A stretch of 64,000 nucleotides of DNA from CAZGMJ01 sp964526785 (GTDB lineage: Bacteria; Planctomycetota; Phycisphaerae; Sedimentisphaerales; Anaerobacaceae). The stretch lies in contig CAZGMJ010000003.1 of the NCBI GenBank assembly GCA_964526785.1, positions 134,567-198,566 on the forward strand. Direction: 5' to 3'. The notes under the pieces were generated by a model. That model was given only the letters and a program-made list of their open reading frames with translations. It made no database searches and was not told the DNA's origin. Shown in pieces: positions 18,291-26,724 of the stretch. Position 1 is the stretch's first letter. Every line of letters starts with the position of its first letter. A program made the translations under genes and the position numbers.

Positions 18291-19781
18291 ATGGACTGGT
18301 CGGATAAATCGAGATGGCGGGACGCCACTGAAGACATCCGCTCGAAGCGGCAGACGGCGGATGCTAACGAAAGGTCGCAGACTCTATGTCTGCAGGCCGA
18401 TTTGTTGTTTGAGATCGGAAAAATGCTCAAGAAACTTGCAATCCTGGGCCTGGTACTTCTGATCGCCGGCGCCGGCCTCCAGAAATGGAACCTCGCAAGC
18501 AAGAAGAAGGAGCAGCAGGAAATCGCCGCCTGGAAACAGAGATACGGCTCAGAAGCAGACAAGTACCTGGACCAATACAATCGATGGCTCAGCCTGCCAC
18601 CCCAAAACAGGCCCGACTCGCCTTTTGCCCGGACAGACGAAAACCGGGAAGAGAGCGACGTCGGACGGGAGTTTACACAGCACGGCCGGTTCATGGCGGA
18701 CCTCGACAAACTGGCAAGCGGCCAGATGGAAATACACCCCTTTGCCGACGTGCTCTATGGACCCAAATGGCGGGACAAACTGGCCGACTACAAGAAACGC
18801 CAGGAAGATCGCGAATTCATGATGACCGCCGCAATTGTCTCGGCCGGCATCGGATTCGCAGTTTTGAGCCTTTCGCTGTTGGCAGGTGTCGTACTGCTCC
18901 TCGGCCGGCAGATCTCTGGTGGCCGAAAAGTGTGGATGCTGCTCAAATCCAGATGCAGGAGATATAGGCAGAACCATCGCCGCGATCGCGAGAACACAGG
19001 ATCCGATGCCCCGGAAAGCACCGACTGCAACGAAGATGCATCAAACCAACCCGCATATGCATCGGCGCCCCCCTCTGCCGGTTCCTCTGACAGACTAAGC
19101 GTGCTGCTTTCCGACACCAGATCCAGCATTCGCGAGCCGTCTCCGTACATCGCCCTCGATGAACCGCCGCTCGCTTTTGCTGAACAGGACCAGACTGCCA
19201 CCGCCACCCTGCCGTCGCCGACGGAGAGTACCCTCAGATGCCAGACGGAAAGCTTGGAAAGACAAATGCAGGAAGTGCGACAAATGGCTCAGAACGCAAA
19301 GGAAACAACACTCGAGAACTCCAGGCCGCTCAATACCGCCCTGACCGAACTGACCCAGCAGGTCTCGGCCATACGCGAATACGCCGCCTGCCAACAGCAG
19401 CGCATGGAGAAACTGCAGGACGGTTATGACTGGAACATCGTGCGAACGTTCTGTCTGAGGGTCATTCGATGTATCGACAACCTCGAATCGCGGATCGAAC
19501 GACTCGCCGAACAGGATGCCGAAACAACCCAGCTCGAGGAGGTCAGAGACGAATTGGTCTTTGCCCTCGAGTCCAGCGGCGTCGAGCAATTCCGCCCGAA
19601 GGTGCACAGCCATTATCGCGGACAGGAAAAACTCGCCGAAGCCGTCAAAGAAAAGCAGGACTGTACGGACCCGGAAATGTCCGGGCGAATAGCCCGAATC
19701 ATACGTCCCGGATACCAGTATTTCATCGACGAAGAGAATGTCAAGGTGGTGCGCACCGCACAGGTCCAACTGTTTGCCTGA
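18291..19781 (+). CDS. Membrane-anchored GrpE-like co-chaperone
   Basis: A 496-residue protein. Two hydrophobic segments (about 47-64, MLKKLAILGLVLLIAGAG; about 178-205) bracket a charged loop. A long variable Ser/Pro/Glu-rich linker and a coiled-coil-like stretch (about 320-380) follow. The C-terminal region (about 390-496) follows the GrpE pattern: a dimer helix ending CLRVIRCIDNLESRIERL, then a beta part with FALESSGVEQFRPKV, GRIARIIRPGYQY and NVKVVRTAQVQLF. GrpE exchanges nucleotide on DnaK, and a DnaK-like gene follows 48 nt downstream. Soluble GrpE is about 200 residues; the membrane half here is an addition. An internal ATG at 18423 would start directly at the first membrane helix and is a real alternative, since neither start has a strong ribosome-binding site. 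Confidence 0.75.
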   Translation: MDWSDKSRWRDATEDIRSKRQTADANERSQTLCLQADLLFEIGKMLKKLAILGLVLLIAGAGLQKWNLASKKKEQQEIAAWKQRYGSEADKYLDQYNRWLSLPPQNRPDSPFARTDENREESDVGREFTQHGRFMADLDKLASGQMEIHPFADVLYGPKWRDKLADYKKRQEDREFMMTAAIVSAGIGFAVLSLSLLAGVVLLLGRQISGGRKVWMLLKSRCRRYRQNHRRDRENTGSDAPESTDCNEDASNQPAYASAPPSAGSSDRLSVLLSDTRSSIREPSPYIALDEPPLAFAEQDQTATATLPSPTESTLRCQTESLERQMQEVRQMAQNAKETTLENSRPLNTALTELTQQVSAIREYAACQQQRMEKLQDGYDWNIVRTFCLRVIRCIDNLESRIERLAEQDAETTQLEEVRDELVFALESSGVEQFRPKVHSHYRGQEKLAEAVKEKQDCTDPEMSGRIARIIRPGYQYFIDEENVKVVRTAQVQLFA

Positions 19782-19829
19782 GCGGCGCACGCCGAATAAC
19801 AAAATGCCCAAGCGGTAAGAGGTGTACAA

Positions 19830-21380
19830 ATGGGTAGTATCGCAGGAATTGACCTCGGAACAACGTTCTCCGCCTTAGCGGGTCTCAACGCCATCGGTAA
19901 ACCGGAGATCATCCCGAATGCCGACGGGGAAAGGCTCACGCCGTCAGCCATCTTCTTCGACGAGGAGAACTCCGACATCGTCAGAGTCGGCATCGAAGCT
20001 GTAAACTCGCGCCATCTCAACGCCGAGAGATCCGTCCGCTGGATCAAACGCCACATGGGCGACAGCGAATACAAACGCAATATCGACGGAAAAGACTGGA
20101 ATCCCGTCGAACTCTCCGGGCTCATTCTCCAGAAACTCAAACAGGACTGCTCCACCGGCGAGAATGATATACGCGACGTCGTAATCTCCGTACCCGCGCA
20201 CTTCGATGAAATACGCAGAAAAGCGACCATGGATGCAGGCGCCGGCGTTGGCCTTAACGTCATTGGCATCGTCAACGAACCCGTGGCCGCCGCACTATAC
20301 TACGCAACGACGCGCGAGGTGAACGGCAACGTCCTCGTCTATGACCTCGGCGGCGGAACCTTTGACGTCACTATCATGAAGGTCAAAGGCCAGCAGATGG
20401 ACATTGTCTGCTCACAGGGAGATCATGCCTTGGGCGGCGTGGATTTCGACGCCAAAATACTCGAAATACTCGAGCAGACCTATAAGGAGGAATTCGACGC
20501 CGAACTAATCACCTCACAGGAAGACCGTGCCCGTTACGAGGACGAAGCCGAGGACATCAAAAAGACCCTGTCGCGCAGACCCGTAGCCAAGAAAATGCTC
20601 TATGGCCCCGAAGGAAATATGCGTGTCGAGGTCGCCAGAGAAGCGTTCGAAGAAGCCATCAGCTCTCTGCTCGGGCGTACGGATATGCTCGTCGAAGTCG
20701 CCCTGCAGGAAGCGGAAATGAAACCTGATGATATCGACACAGTTCTGCTGGTCGGCGGAAGCACACGCATACCGGCGGTGCAGGAGCGCCTCGAACGCAC
20801 GTTCGGCTTTCCGCCCGCATCCTCCGTAAACGTCGATGAATGCGTCGCACTCGGTGCCGCGCTGCATGCCGGCCTGACGTTGTTGCGAGAGAATCCGGAC
20901 GCCGTACCCGCCGGCATAGTCGCCGGCCTCAAAGACATCAGCCTGACCGATGTCTGCAATCACAGCTACGGAACGCTCTGCGCTCCGGTAGACAAGGAAA
21001 CCGGCAGACGCGTCGTCGAAAACAGAATAATTCTGAAGAAGAACACGCCGCTGCCCTGCGAAGCCTCGCAGACGTTCTACACCGTAACGCACGGCCAGGA
21101 CCGCATCGAAACCACGATCACGCAGGGCGAAGATGCCGATCCGCAGTATGTAAACAGGATAGCCACCCAACAGTTCGAACTGCCCCCGGATCGTCCGCCA
21201 GACTGCCCGATCAAGGTAACGTACGGCTACGATGTGAACCAGCGCATGCATTGCAGGTTTGAAGACGTCGAATCCGGCAAGACCCTCGAACTCGACTTCG
21301 CCCTCGACGATGACAACAATATGCAGGAAGTCGAAGCCGAGTCGAACGCCGAACAGCAGAATCCGGTCGAAGTGGAATAA
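19830..21380 (+). CDS. Hsp70 (DnaK-like) chaperone lacking the C-terminal lid
   Basis: A 516-residue Hsp70. The nucleotide-binding domain is complete: phosphate 1 motif GIDLGTTFSA (6-15), NEPVAAALYY (149-158), phosphate 2 motif YDLGGGTFDV (171-180) and adenosine motif VLLVGGSTRIPAV (305-317). The usual LLLDVTPL linker is replaced by DISLTDVCNHSYG. A beta-sandwich-like substrate domain follows (about 375-490, with ILKKNTPLPCEASQTF), then an acidic tail. The helical lid of DnaK (which is about 630 residues) is missing. It sits between two proteins that each carry an N-terminal membrane helix and a C-terminal co-chaperone-like domain, so it probably works at the membrane on a dedicated client. 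Start has GGTAAGAGG upstream. Confidence 0.9.
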   Translation: MGSIAGIDLGTTFSALAGLNAIGKPEIIPNADGERLTPSAIFFDEENSDIVRVGIEAVNSRHLNAERSVRWIKRHMGDSEYKRNIDGKDWNPVELSGLILQKLKQDCSTGENDIRDVVISVPAHFDEIRRKATMDAGAGVGLNVIGIVNEPVAAALYYATTREVNGNVLVYDLGGGTFDVTIMKVKGQQMDIVCSQGDHALGGVDFDAKILEILEQTYKEEFDAELITSQEDRARYEDEAEDIKKTLSRRPVAKKMLYGPEGNMRVEVAREAFEEAISSLLGRTDMLVEVALQEAEMKPDDIDTVLLVGGSTRIPAVQERLERTFGFPPASSVNVDECVALGAALHAGLTLLRENPDAVPAGIVAGLKDISLTDVCNHSYGTLCAPVDKETGRRVVENRIILKKNTPLPCEASQTFYTVTHGQDRIETTITQGEDADPQYVNRIATQQFELPPDRPPDCPIKVTYGYDVNQRMHCRFEDVESGKTLELDFALDDDNNMQEVEAESNAEQQNPVEVE

Positions 21381-21398
21381 ACTGCTCCTCACACGCTT

Positions 21399-22823
21399 AT
21401 GGGAAATCTCGTGGCCGTCATTGCGTTAATCTTGCTGACATCGACCATCGCCTTCGTCGCAGGTGTATTGCTTTCCGACAAAGTCAAACGCCTCGTCGCC
21501 GGTGACCGGTGTGCAGCCGCCATGAAATACCTGCACACCGACAGACTCCGAAGTTGGGGCCGCTGCATCGTCGCTCTCATGGCGAAGACGGCCTCCCGCT
21601 ACGCCGATGCTGCAGGACAGTCGGCCGCGGCCGAGTGGCTGATGAACGTTGCTCGCCGGAATGTCAACGGCCCCCGCACGGACACCGAATCGCACTCGCA
21701 CGCCTCCGCCGACACAGAAACGCAGATGCAGCAGGAAGAACCCCCGCCCGATGACGATGAATGTCAGTGCCGCGTCCGCCTCGCAACGCAGGTCGATCAG
21801 GACGCTGAAGTCGCCATATTCAGCGTCGAACTCCGGGGCAATATCGAAGTCCCGTTGGAAGGCGGCGAAGCGCTCCTTCACGTTGCCATCAGCGACATCA
21901 CCGATAACTTCATTGACGGCTCACCCGTGTACGCTCGAGGCGAGCAGTATCACATGACGCGGCCGACCCCGTTCTGCTGTACAACGCCACTCGGGCATCT
22001 CCCGGGCGGTCGAACCACGCTCTCGGACTGGACCGTCGTAACGCGCCTGCGCTGCGACCGCCTCTGGCTCCCTCGCCGCGGCGACAGGAAACTCATGTTC
22101 ACGTGCACCGTCGTCCTTGACGGCGCCGACCGGGAACTCACATCCGCCGAGAACGTTTGCCTTTACGACAATCCGGACATGGGTTATCTCGACTTCGAAC
22201 AGAACTGCCGGCGAGCGACCAATCTCGGCGTCGGCCTGGCATTCGCCGTCAGTGCTTCCGACGGCAAACTCTTCAACTGCGAAATCGACCTGATAAAGGA
22301 ATGGGCCCGAAGTCATGTCCGCCTCGCGGACGACTCCAACAAGGCCCAGCGCGAACTGGAAAAGCAACTGAACAAGACCGTGGCCTTCTTCCGCAAAGGC
22401 AACCGCCTCAACATCGAGCAGGTTTGCCGCGAAATAGTCACCATAGCCCCCCTGTCCGAACGACAGGACATAATGGAACTGTGCCTCCGCGTCGCGCAGG
22501 CCAAGGGCATGGCCGCACCGGAAGAATTGGCGATCCTCAAAGATCTCGCCAACTGGCTCGAAGTCCCCGCCGACAGATTCCGCGCCATGATGGAGAAGAT
22601 CCTGCCGATCGGCATTCACGCCGTCCAGGATTCGCGCACCATTCTCGGCATAACCGAGGACATGTCCCCTGACGACGTACTCGCGCACCTGACCGCCGAA
22701 TACGGCAAATGGAACGCCCGCGTCACAAATCCCAGTCCCGAAGTTCGCAAGCAAGCCGACCAGATGCTCAAGCTCATCGCTGAGGTCCGCAGACAATACA
22801 CAGGCGAAACCGTCGCCATCTGA
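21399..22823 (+). CDS. Membrane-anchored TerB-like protein with degenerate J-like C-terminus
   Basis: A 474-residue protein, third gene of the Hsp70 operon, starting 18 nt after the hsp70 stop. An N-terminal membrane helix (about 4-25) is followed by a low-complexity linker (90-120) and a beta-rich middle domain (about 122-255). A TerB-type helical region comes next (about 275-405: LAFAVSASDGKLFNCEIDLI, IAPLSERQDIMELCLRVAQAKG, ELAILKDLANWLEV). The last about 55 residues (413-466, ILGITEDMSPDDVLAHLTAEY ... KLIAEVRRQY) follow a J-domain outline, as in DjlA-type TerB-J proteins. The HPD tripeptide is replaced by NAR, so canonical stimulation of Hsp70 ATPase is doubtful. The TerB call is by pattern only. 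Confidence 0.7.
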   Translation: MGNLVAVIALILLTSTIAFVAGVLLSDKVKRLVAGDRCAAAMKYLHTDRLRSWGRCIVALMAKTASRYADAAGQSAAAEWLMNVARRNVNGPRTDTESHSHASADTETQMQQEEPPPDDDECQCRVRLATQVDQDAEVAIFSVELRGNIEVPLEGGEALLHVAISDITDNFIDGSPVYARGEQYHMTRPTPFCCTTPLGHLPGGRTTLSDWTVVTRLRCDRLWLPRRGDRKLMFTCTVVLDGADRELTSAENVCLYDNPDMGYLDFEQNCRRATNLGVGLAFAVSASDGKLFNCEIDLIKEWARSHVRLADDSNKAQRELEKQLNKTVAFFRKGNRLNIEQVCREIVTIAPLSERQDIMELCLRVAQAKGMAAPEELAILKDLANWLEVPADRFRAMMEKILPIGIHAVQDSRTILGITEDMSPDDVLAHLTAEYGKWNARVTNPSPEVRKQADQMLKLIAEVRRQYTGETVAI

Positions 22824-22946
22824 TCCCGCCGCGCACATCCGCGCATCGCCTCCCCCGGCCGCCGCATGGTCCGCGTCCCGCGAGTACTCCGCCCCTCTCT
22901 CGTACTGCACTCCGCATCACTATCCGCATCGCCCCGCAGCCACTCG

Positions 22947-22975
22947 TTGCACGCCCCCTGCCAAATAGCTATGAT
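22947..22975 (+). promoter_or_regulatory. Possible promoter of the DMT transporter gene
   Basis: TTGCAC, 17-nt spacer, TATGAT, 75 nt upstream of the start codon at 23051. The -10 box is good, the -35 box only half matches. Confidence 0.4.
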
Positions 22976-23050
22976 GCCTTTCAGCCAGAGGGCGGCAGCC
23001 CCCATAGCTGACAACACAAAAACACGAGCCGACGTTGATCGTCACAGAAT

Positions 23051-23941
23051 ATGGACCGCCAGAAAAAGGCCTACATCTACGCAGGTGCCACCGTCCTATG
23101 CTGGTCGACCTCCGCCTCCGCCTTCAAAATATCCCTCGAACACATCGAAATCCTCCCCTTCCTCCTCATCGCCTCGCTCACGTCAACCGCCATCCTCACG
23201 CTCCACCTGCTCGCATCCGGCAGACACAGATTGCTCAAAACCTGCACCCGCCGCGACTATCTCAGAAGCGCCCTGCTCGGCCTGCTCAATCCCTTTTTCT
23301 ACTACACTATCCTGATCCACGCCTACGACCTGCTGCCCGCCCAGCAGGCCCAGCCCATCAACTTCACCTGGCCGATTACGCTCGTTCTCCTTTCCGCCCT
23401 GCTGCTCAAACAACCGCTCCGCCCGCGAGACATCATTGCAACGGCGATTAGTTTCGCCGGAGTGCTCATCATATCATCGCGCGGACACCTCTTCGACCTC
23501 CAGTTCACATCCGCCCGCGGCGTCCTGCTCGCACTCGCCAGCACATTCATCTGGGCCTCCTTCTGGATCATCAATACGACCGACAGCCGGGACGAAGTCC
23601 TCCGCCTCTGCCTGAACTTCGCATTCGGCACAGTCTACCTCTCCATCGCAGCCGTACTGCTCGGCCGCATGCACGCACTGACCCTCCCCGGCGTGCTCGG
23701 CGGCGCATACGTCGGCGTATTCGAAATGGGAATCGCCTTCCTCTGCTGGCTCAAAGCCCTCAGGCTGTCCAAATCCACCGCACTCATAACAAATCTCATC
23801 TTCCTCGTCCCGTTCTTCTCGCTGGTGCTCATCTCCATCTTCGTCGGCGAAACCATCGCACTCGCCACCGTCGCGGGCCTCATCCTCATCGTCGCCGGCA
23901 TCATCCTCCAGAGACTCCGCCCCCGCAGGACCCACCGCTGA
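23051..23941 (+). CDS. EamA/DMT-family transporter
   Basis: A 296-residue integral membrane protein with ten hydrophobic helices in two repeated halves, the EamA (drug/metabolite transporter) build. Helix 1 has the usual AGATVLCWSTSASAFKISLE opening; the second half begins near ARGVLLALASTFIWASFWI and ends in the short basic tail RLRPRRTHR. Length equals the family norm. Family members export or import amino acids, nucleotides or other small metabolites; the substrate cannot be told. It stands alone, in the same direction as the Hsp70 operon but with its own possible promoter. Confidence 0.88.
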   Translation: MDRQKKAYIYAGATVLCWSTSASAFKISLEHIEILPFLLIASLTSTAILTLHLLASGRHRLLKTCTRRDYLRSALLGLLNPFFYYTILIHAYDLLPAQQAQPINFTWPITLVLLSALLLKQPLRPRDIIATAISFAGVLIISSRGHLFDLQFTSARGVLLALASTFIWASFWIINTTDSRDEVLRLCLNFAFGTVYLSIAAVLLGRMHALTLPGVLGGAYVGVFEMGIAFLCWLKALRLSKSTALITNLIFLVPFFSLVLISIFVGETIALATVAGLILIVAGIILQRLRPRRTHR

Positions 23942-24063
23942 AAGCCGCTCCGCGCCCGCTCCATCGCCAACTCTCCCCAAAAGAACCAACTGGAAACCAA
24001 ACCCGGCATCCGCTATCATCGGTTCATCGCAGTCGTCGAAGATATTCGAAACCGCAGACAAAT

Positions 24064-24747
24064 ATGAACCGAAAGAAGAAAAGAATCCTGGTCCTCCTGC
24101 CCGTTGTGCTGGCCCTCGTCGCCTTCGGCGCCATGCGCCGCGACGACGAGCAAAAAACCCCGCACAAATCGCTCGCAGCGTCCAAAGAAGAGGCCAGGAT
24201 ACTCAGCGTCATCGAAGAACTCTACGACGAACCCAACGGCCTGTGGAATGTGCCCCCCGCCGACGGCCGCCTCCTCCGCATCCTCGCCGAGACCCGCAAC
24301 GCCAAAAACGTCGTCGAACTGGGCACGTCCAACGGATGCTCCGCCCTCTGGTTCTGCCTCGCCCTCCGCAAGACCGGCGGCAAACTCACCACCCACGAAA
24401 TCGACCTGTACCGCGTCTCGCTCGCCCGCGAAAACTTCCGCCGCGCCGGCGTCGCCGAGATAGCCACCGTCGTCGACGGCAACGCCCACGAAACCGTCAG
24501 GGACATCAACGAACCGATCGACATCCTCTTCCTCGACGCCGACAAGGACGGCTACCTGGACTACCTGAACAAACTGCTCTGGCTCGTCCGCGACGGCGGA
24601 ATGATCATCGCCCACAACACCACCGACCAGGCATCCCAAATGCCCGACTTCCTCGAAGCCATAACCACCAACCCCGACCTCGAAACCGCCTTCGTACACG
24701 ACCAGCCCAACGGCATGAGCATCACCCTCAAGAAACGCCGCTACTGA
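24064..24747 (+). CDS. SAM-dependent O-methyltransferase-like protein with N-terminal membrane anchor
   Basis: A 227-residue protein. A basic start (MNRKKKR) and hydrophobic helix (about 8-22) give a signal anchor. The rest is a class I SAM methyltransferase fold of the O-methyltransferase family: motif I VVELGTSNGCSALW, acidic residue after strand 2 (THEIDLYRV), DGNAHE loop, and metal/SAM-side motif DILFLDADKDGYLDYL. Relatives methylate catechols or small phenolics, but no partner gene here suggests a substrate. Start follows a spaced AGACAAAT with no strong ribosome-binding site. The membrane anchor is atypical for the soluble family and suggests action at the membrane or outside it. Confidence 0.78.
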   Translation: MNRKKKRILVLLPVVLALVAFGAMRRDDEQKTPHKSLAASKEEARILSVIEELYDEPNGLWNVPPADGRLLRILAETRNAKNVVELGTSNGCSALWFCLALRKTGGKLTTHEIDLYRVSLARENFRRAGVAEIATVVDGNAHETVRDINEPIDILFLDADKDGYLDYLNKLLWLVRDGGMIIAHNTTDQASQMPDFLEAITTNPDLETAFVHDQPNGMSITLKKRRY

Positions 24748-24795
24748 CAATCAGCCCCCTCCTCCCACAGACGCTTCCGCCCGCCGGCAGCACCC

Positions 24796-25314
24796 CTACC
24801 GAACGAACGCCGCAATCGCATCTTCCATCGCCCCGGCCGCAATATAGTCCGGCAGCCTGTTCAAGCCCGGCCCGCCTTCGTACCCTGCAATGATACTCCC
24901 ATCCGGAAACGCACCGCACTGCTTCGCCATCTCCTCGGCAAGCACCCCCACATTCACCTCCCCCGTAGCCGCCTCCACCATATCCCGCGCCGTCTCCACC
25001 AACCGCTCGAACTCCTCCGTACTGTCGTACCAGTTCAACTGCAGCTCCAGTTCCGCCGCCTCGCTCGCCCCCGCCCTCTCGAAAGTATACTGAATCCCGA
25101 TCGGATTGTACGCCTCGATCCGCTCGTCGATAAACGCCACGCTCGCCTCCAGATACGCCGCAAACGTCTCCGCGCCGAAATCCGCATATCCCGCCCTGCG
25201 AACCTCGCCGCGCAGCAGCTCCTCCGCCCGCGCCACGAGATAATCCCGATGCCGCGCAAACAACTCATAGAGAAACTCATAATACGCCTTGATGACCGTA
25301 TTGACTTCACCCAT
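24796..25314 (-). CDS. Conserved-looking protein of unknown function
   Basis: A 172-residue soluble, acidic, largely helical protein (MGEVNTVIKAYYEFLYELF at the start). It contains a segment IGIQYTFERAGASEAAELEL and a Gly-rich C-terminal part (IIAGYEGGPGLNRLPDYIAAG). No signal peptide, membrane segment or known motif was seen. The start at the second Met (25314) was preferred to 25335 because the first seven residues look like chance extension; the choice is weak. It is convergent with the methyltransferase gene and lies just outside the integron array. Confidence 0.55.
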   Translation of the reverse strand: MGEVNTVIKAYYEFLYELFARHRDYLVARAEELLRGEVRRAGYADFGAETFAAYLEASVAFIDERIEAYNPIGIQYTFERAGASEAAELELQLNWYDSTEEFERLVETARDMVEAATGEVNVGVLAEEMAKQCGAFPDGSIIAGYEGGPGLNRLPDYIAAGAMEDAIAAFVR

Positions 25315-25477
25315 AAGCCCGTTCACCCACAACATGCAAACCGCCTGCGAACAAACGGATTCTACGCACCCGCCCCCGAAAAAGCACCCGAAATCACCCG
25401 CCGCACGCCGTTCACCCCAGAAAAACAGACCCGCAAAAGACCACTGTAGCCCCGCAAACGTGCAATACCTCCCGTCT

Positions 25478-25536
25478 TCCTAACGTCAAAGATCAGTCGC
25501 GCACCGCATCGCGTCCGCTGCATCGCCGTGTTCGCC
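25478..25536 (-). repeat. attC site (GNAT cassette)
   Basis: Minus strand: R'' GGCGAAC, then CACGGCGATGCAG, a GC-rich centre, and R' GTTAGGA. The inner segment resembles the attC at 28582-28644 (GGCGATGCAG followed by GGACGCG). The GNAT reading frame runs through it. Confidence 0.65.
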
Positions 25537-26002
25537 ACTCTGCCACGCTCAACTGCATATACACGGCCTCAGGCTCTGGATTATACCGATAGGCGGCGAT
25601 CTCTCCAAAACCTGCGGCTTTGTACAACGCCAGCGCACTGCTTAACGCCCGGACTGTATCCAATCGCACGTGCCCATATCCAAGCCTCTCCGCCTCGCCC
25701 ATGAATGCACTGAACAGAGACTTGCCAATGCCCTTGCCTTGATGCTCAGGCAATACGAACATGCGCTTCATCTCGCAGATACCATCACCAAGATCTCGCA
25801 GGCCCACGCAACCGATGGGCTCCTGCTCCGCATAGGCCAGTATCATTGCCCCGCAGGGCGGGCCGTACATTGTGGAAAGATCCTCAAGTTCCTTATCGAA
25901 CCCCTGGAAGCTGAGATTCATACCCAGCCATGATTGATACTTGACTATCATGGCACGGGCATGCTCGTACTGAACAGGGGTATGTGCGACAGTGATGGTC
26001 AT
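25493..26002 (-). CDS. GNAT-family N-acetyltransferase (integron cassette)
   Basis: A 169-residue GNAT protein. The acetyl-CoA site is clear: MKRMFVLPEHQGKGIGKSL (motif A, Q/RxxGxG/A as QGKGIGK), preceded by the beta-bulge strands PIGCVGLRDLGDGICE and followed by motif B (LDTVRALSSALALYKAAGFGE). Substrate unknown; GNATs are common integron cargo. The last about 17 codons (VAEWRTRRCSGRDAVRD) are encoded by the attC site, so the native C-terminus was probably changed when the cassette formed. The start at 26002 has no strong ribosome-binding site. Confidence 0.85.
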   Translation of the reverse strand: MTITVAHTPVQYEHARAMIVKYQSWLGMNLSFQGFDKELEDLSTMYGPPCGAMILAYAEQEPIGCVGLRDLGDGICEMKRMFVLPEHQGKGIGKSLFSAFMGEAERLGYGHVRLDTVRALSSALALYKAAGFGEIAAYRYNPEPEAVYMQLSVAEWRTRRCSGRDAVRD

Positions 26003-26280
26003 GAGTCACGCCGCAAACTACGGCCATATCCTTTCTTTAGTGCACCTGTGGGCCGCGGGATCGCGGCAGTGCAATGCAAATCAACATAAATCATCTGATT
26101 TCAACCTCTCACGGGCGCTTCAACGCCTGCTGATCGGGCCACCCCATACCCAATCCAGGCCCGATATAGCTGCCCGGAATTTCCCAACAACCAGCTTGTT
26201 ATCAGTTTCACCTCCGCATTTCCATTATCCTCCCGGCGGCTTTATCCACGAACATATCGATAATTCCTTGGTGATAACGT
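26003..26280. other. Non-coding stretch with attC-like remnants
   Basis: No gene is seen. A hairpin at about 26050-26073 (CCGCG/CGCGG centre) resembles the centre of the element at 30421-30445. GTTCAGC at 26279-26285 (minus: GCTGAAC) pairs in 6 of 7 positions with the R' core at 27003-27009, the expected R'' of the VapBC cassette. A matching R' (GTTGGGA, minus strand, 26182-26188) would give an attC of about 104 nt, but its pairing is poor. Confidence 0.35.
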
Positions 26281-26724
26281 TCAGCGTGGGCGGCGCGGCT
26301 TGCCACCCCGGGCTCGGCGCTGTTGTCGGGCCTTCAGTTTCTCCCAGAACTGTCGTGGCGAGAGAATCTCCAGACCCTCTATATGGCCCAGGTCCAGAAG
26401 CTCTTTGTCGCCCGTTACGAGTATTTCTGCTCCGGCTGCAATCGCCGCGGCCAAAATCGCCAGATCGTCCTGATCCCGCAGTTCGACTTTCGGCGGATTG
26501 GCGGGCTCGGCGAGAGTAGTATCCTGCTGTAAAAGCCGGATAAAATCGTCAATCAAAGCTTGACCGGCGCCGAGCTTTAATCTCAAGACTCTTTCGAGCT
26601 CCTTGAGCACCTGTTCCGAGATGATGAGTTGTTGAGATGAAAAAACCTGACGCAGAACGTCGGCGCATAGCCCTCGAGTCGCTGCAGCGCTGGCCAGGAC
26701 GTTCGTGTCCAGAAAGACTTTCAC
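26281..26724 (-). CDS. vapC: VapC-like PIN-domain toxin (integron cassette)
   Basis: A 147-residue PIN-domain protein. The acidic active-site residues expected for an RNase are visible: MKVFLDTNVL (Asp6), the conserved Glu in LKELERVL, ELRDQDDLAILAAA (Asp pair), and LVTGDKELLDLG. A basic C-terminal tail (RQQRRARGGKPRRPR) may bind RNA or DNA. It overlaps the upstream ribbon-helix-helix antitoxin by ATGA, the usual antitoxin-toxin order. Type II toxin-antitoxin pairs are known to stabilise integron arrays; that role here is inferred from location. Confidence 0.85.
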   Translation of the reverse strand: MKVFLDTNVLASAAATRGLCADVLRQVFSSQQLIISEQVLKELERVLRLKLGAGQALIDDFIRLLQQDTTLAEPANPPKVELRDQDDLAILAAAIAAGAEILVTGDKELLDLGHIEGLEILSPRQFWEKLKARQQRRARGGKPRRPR

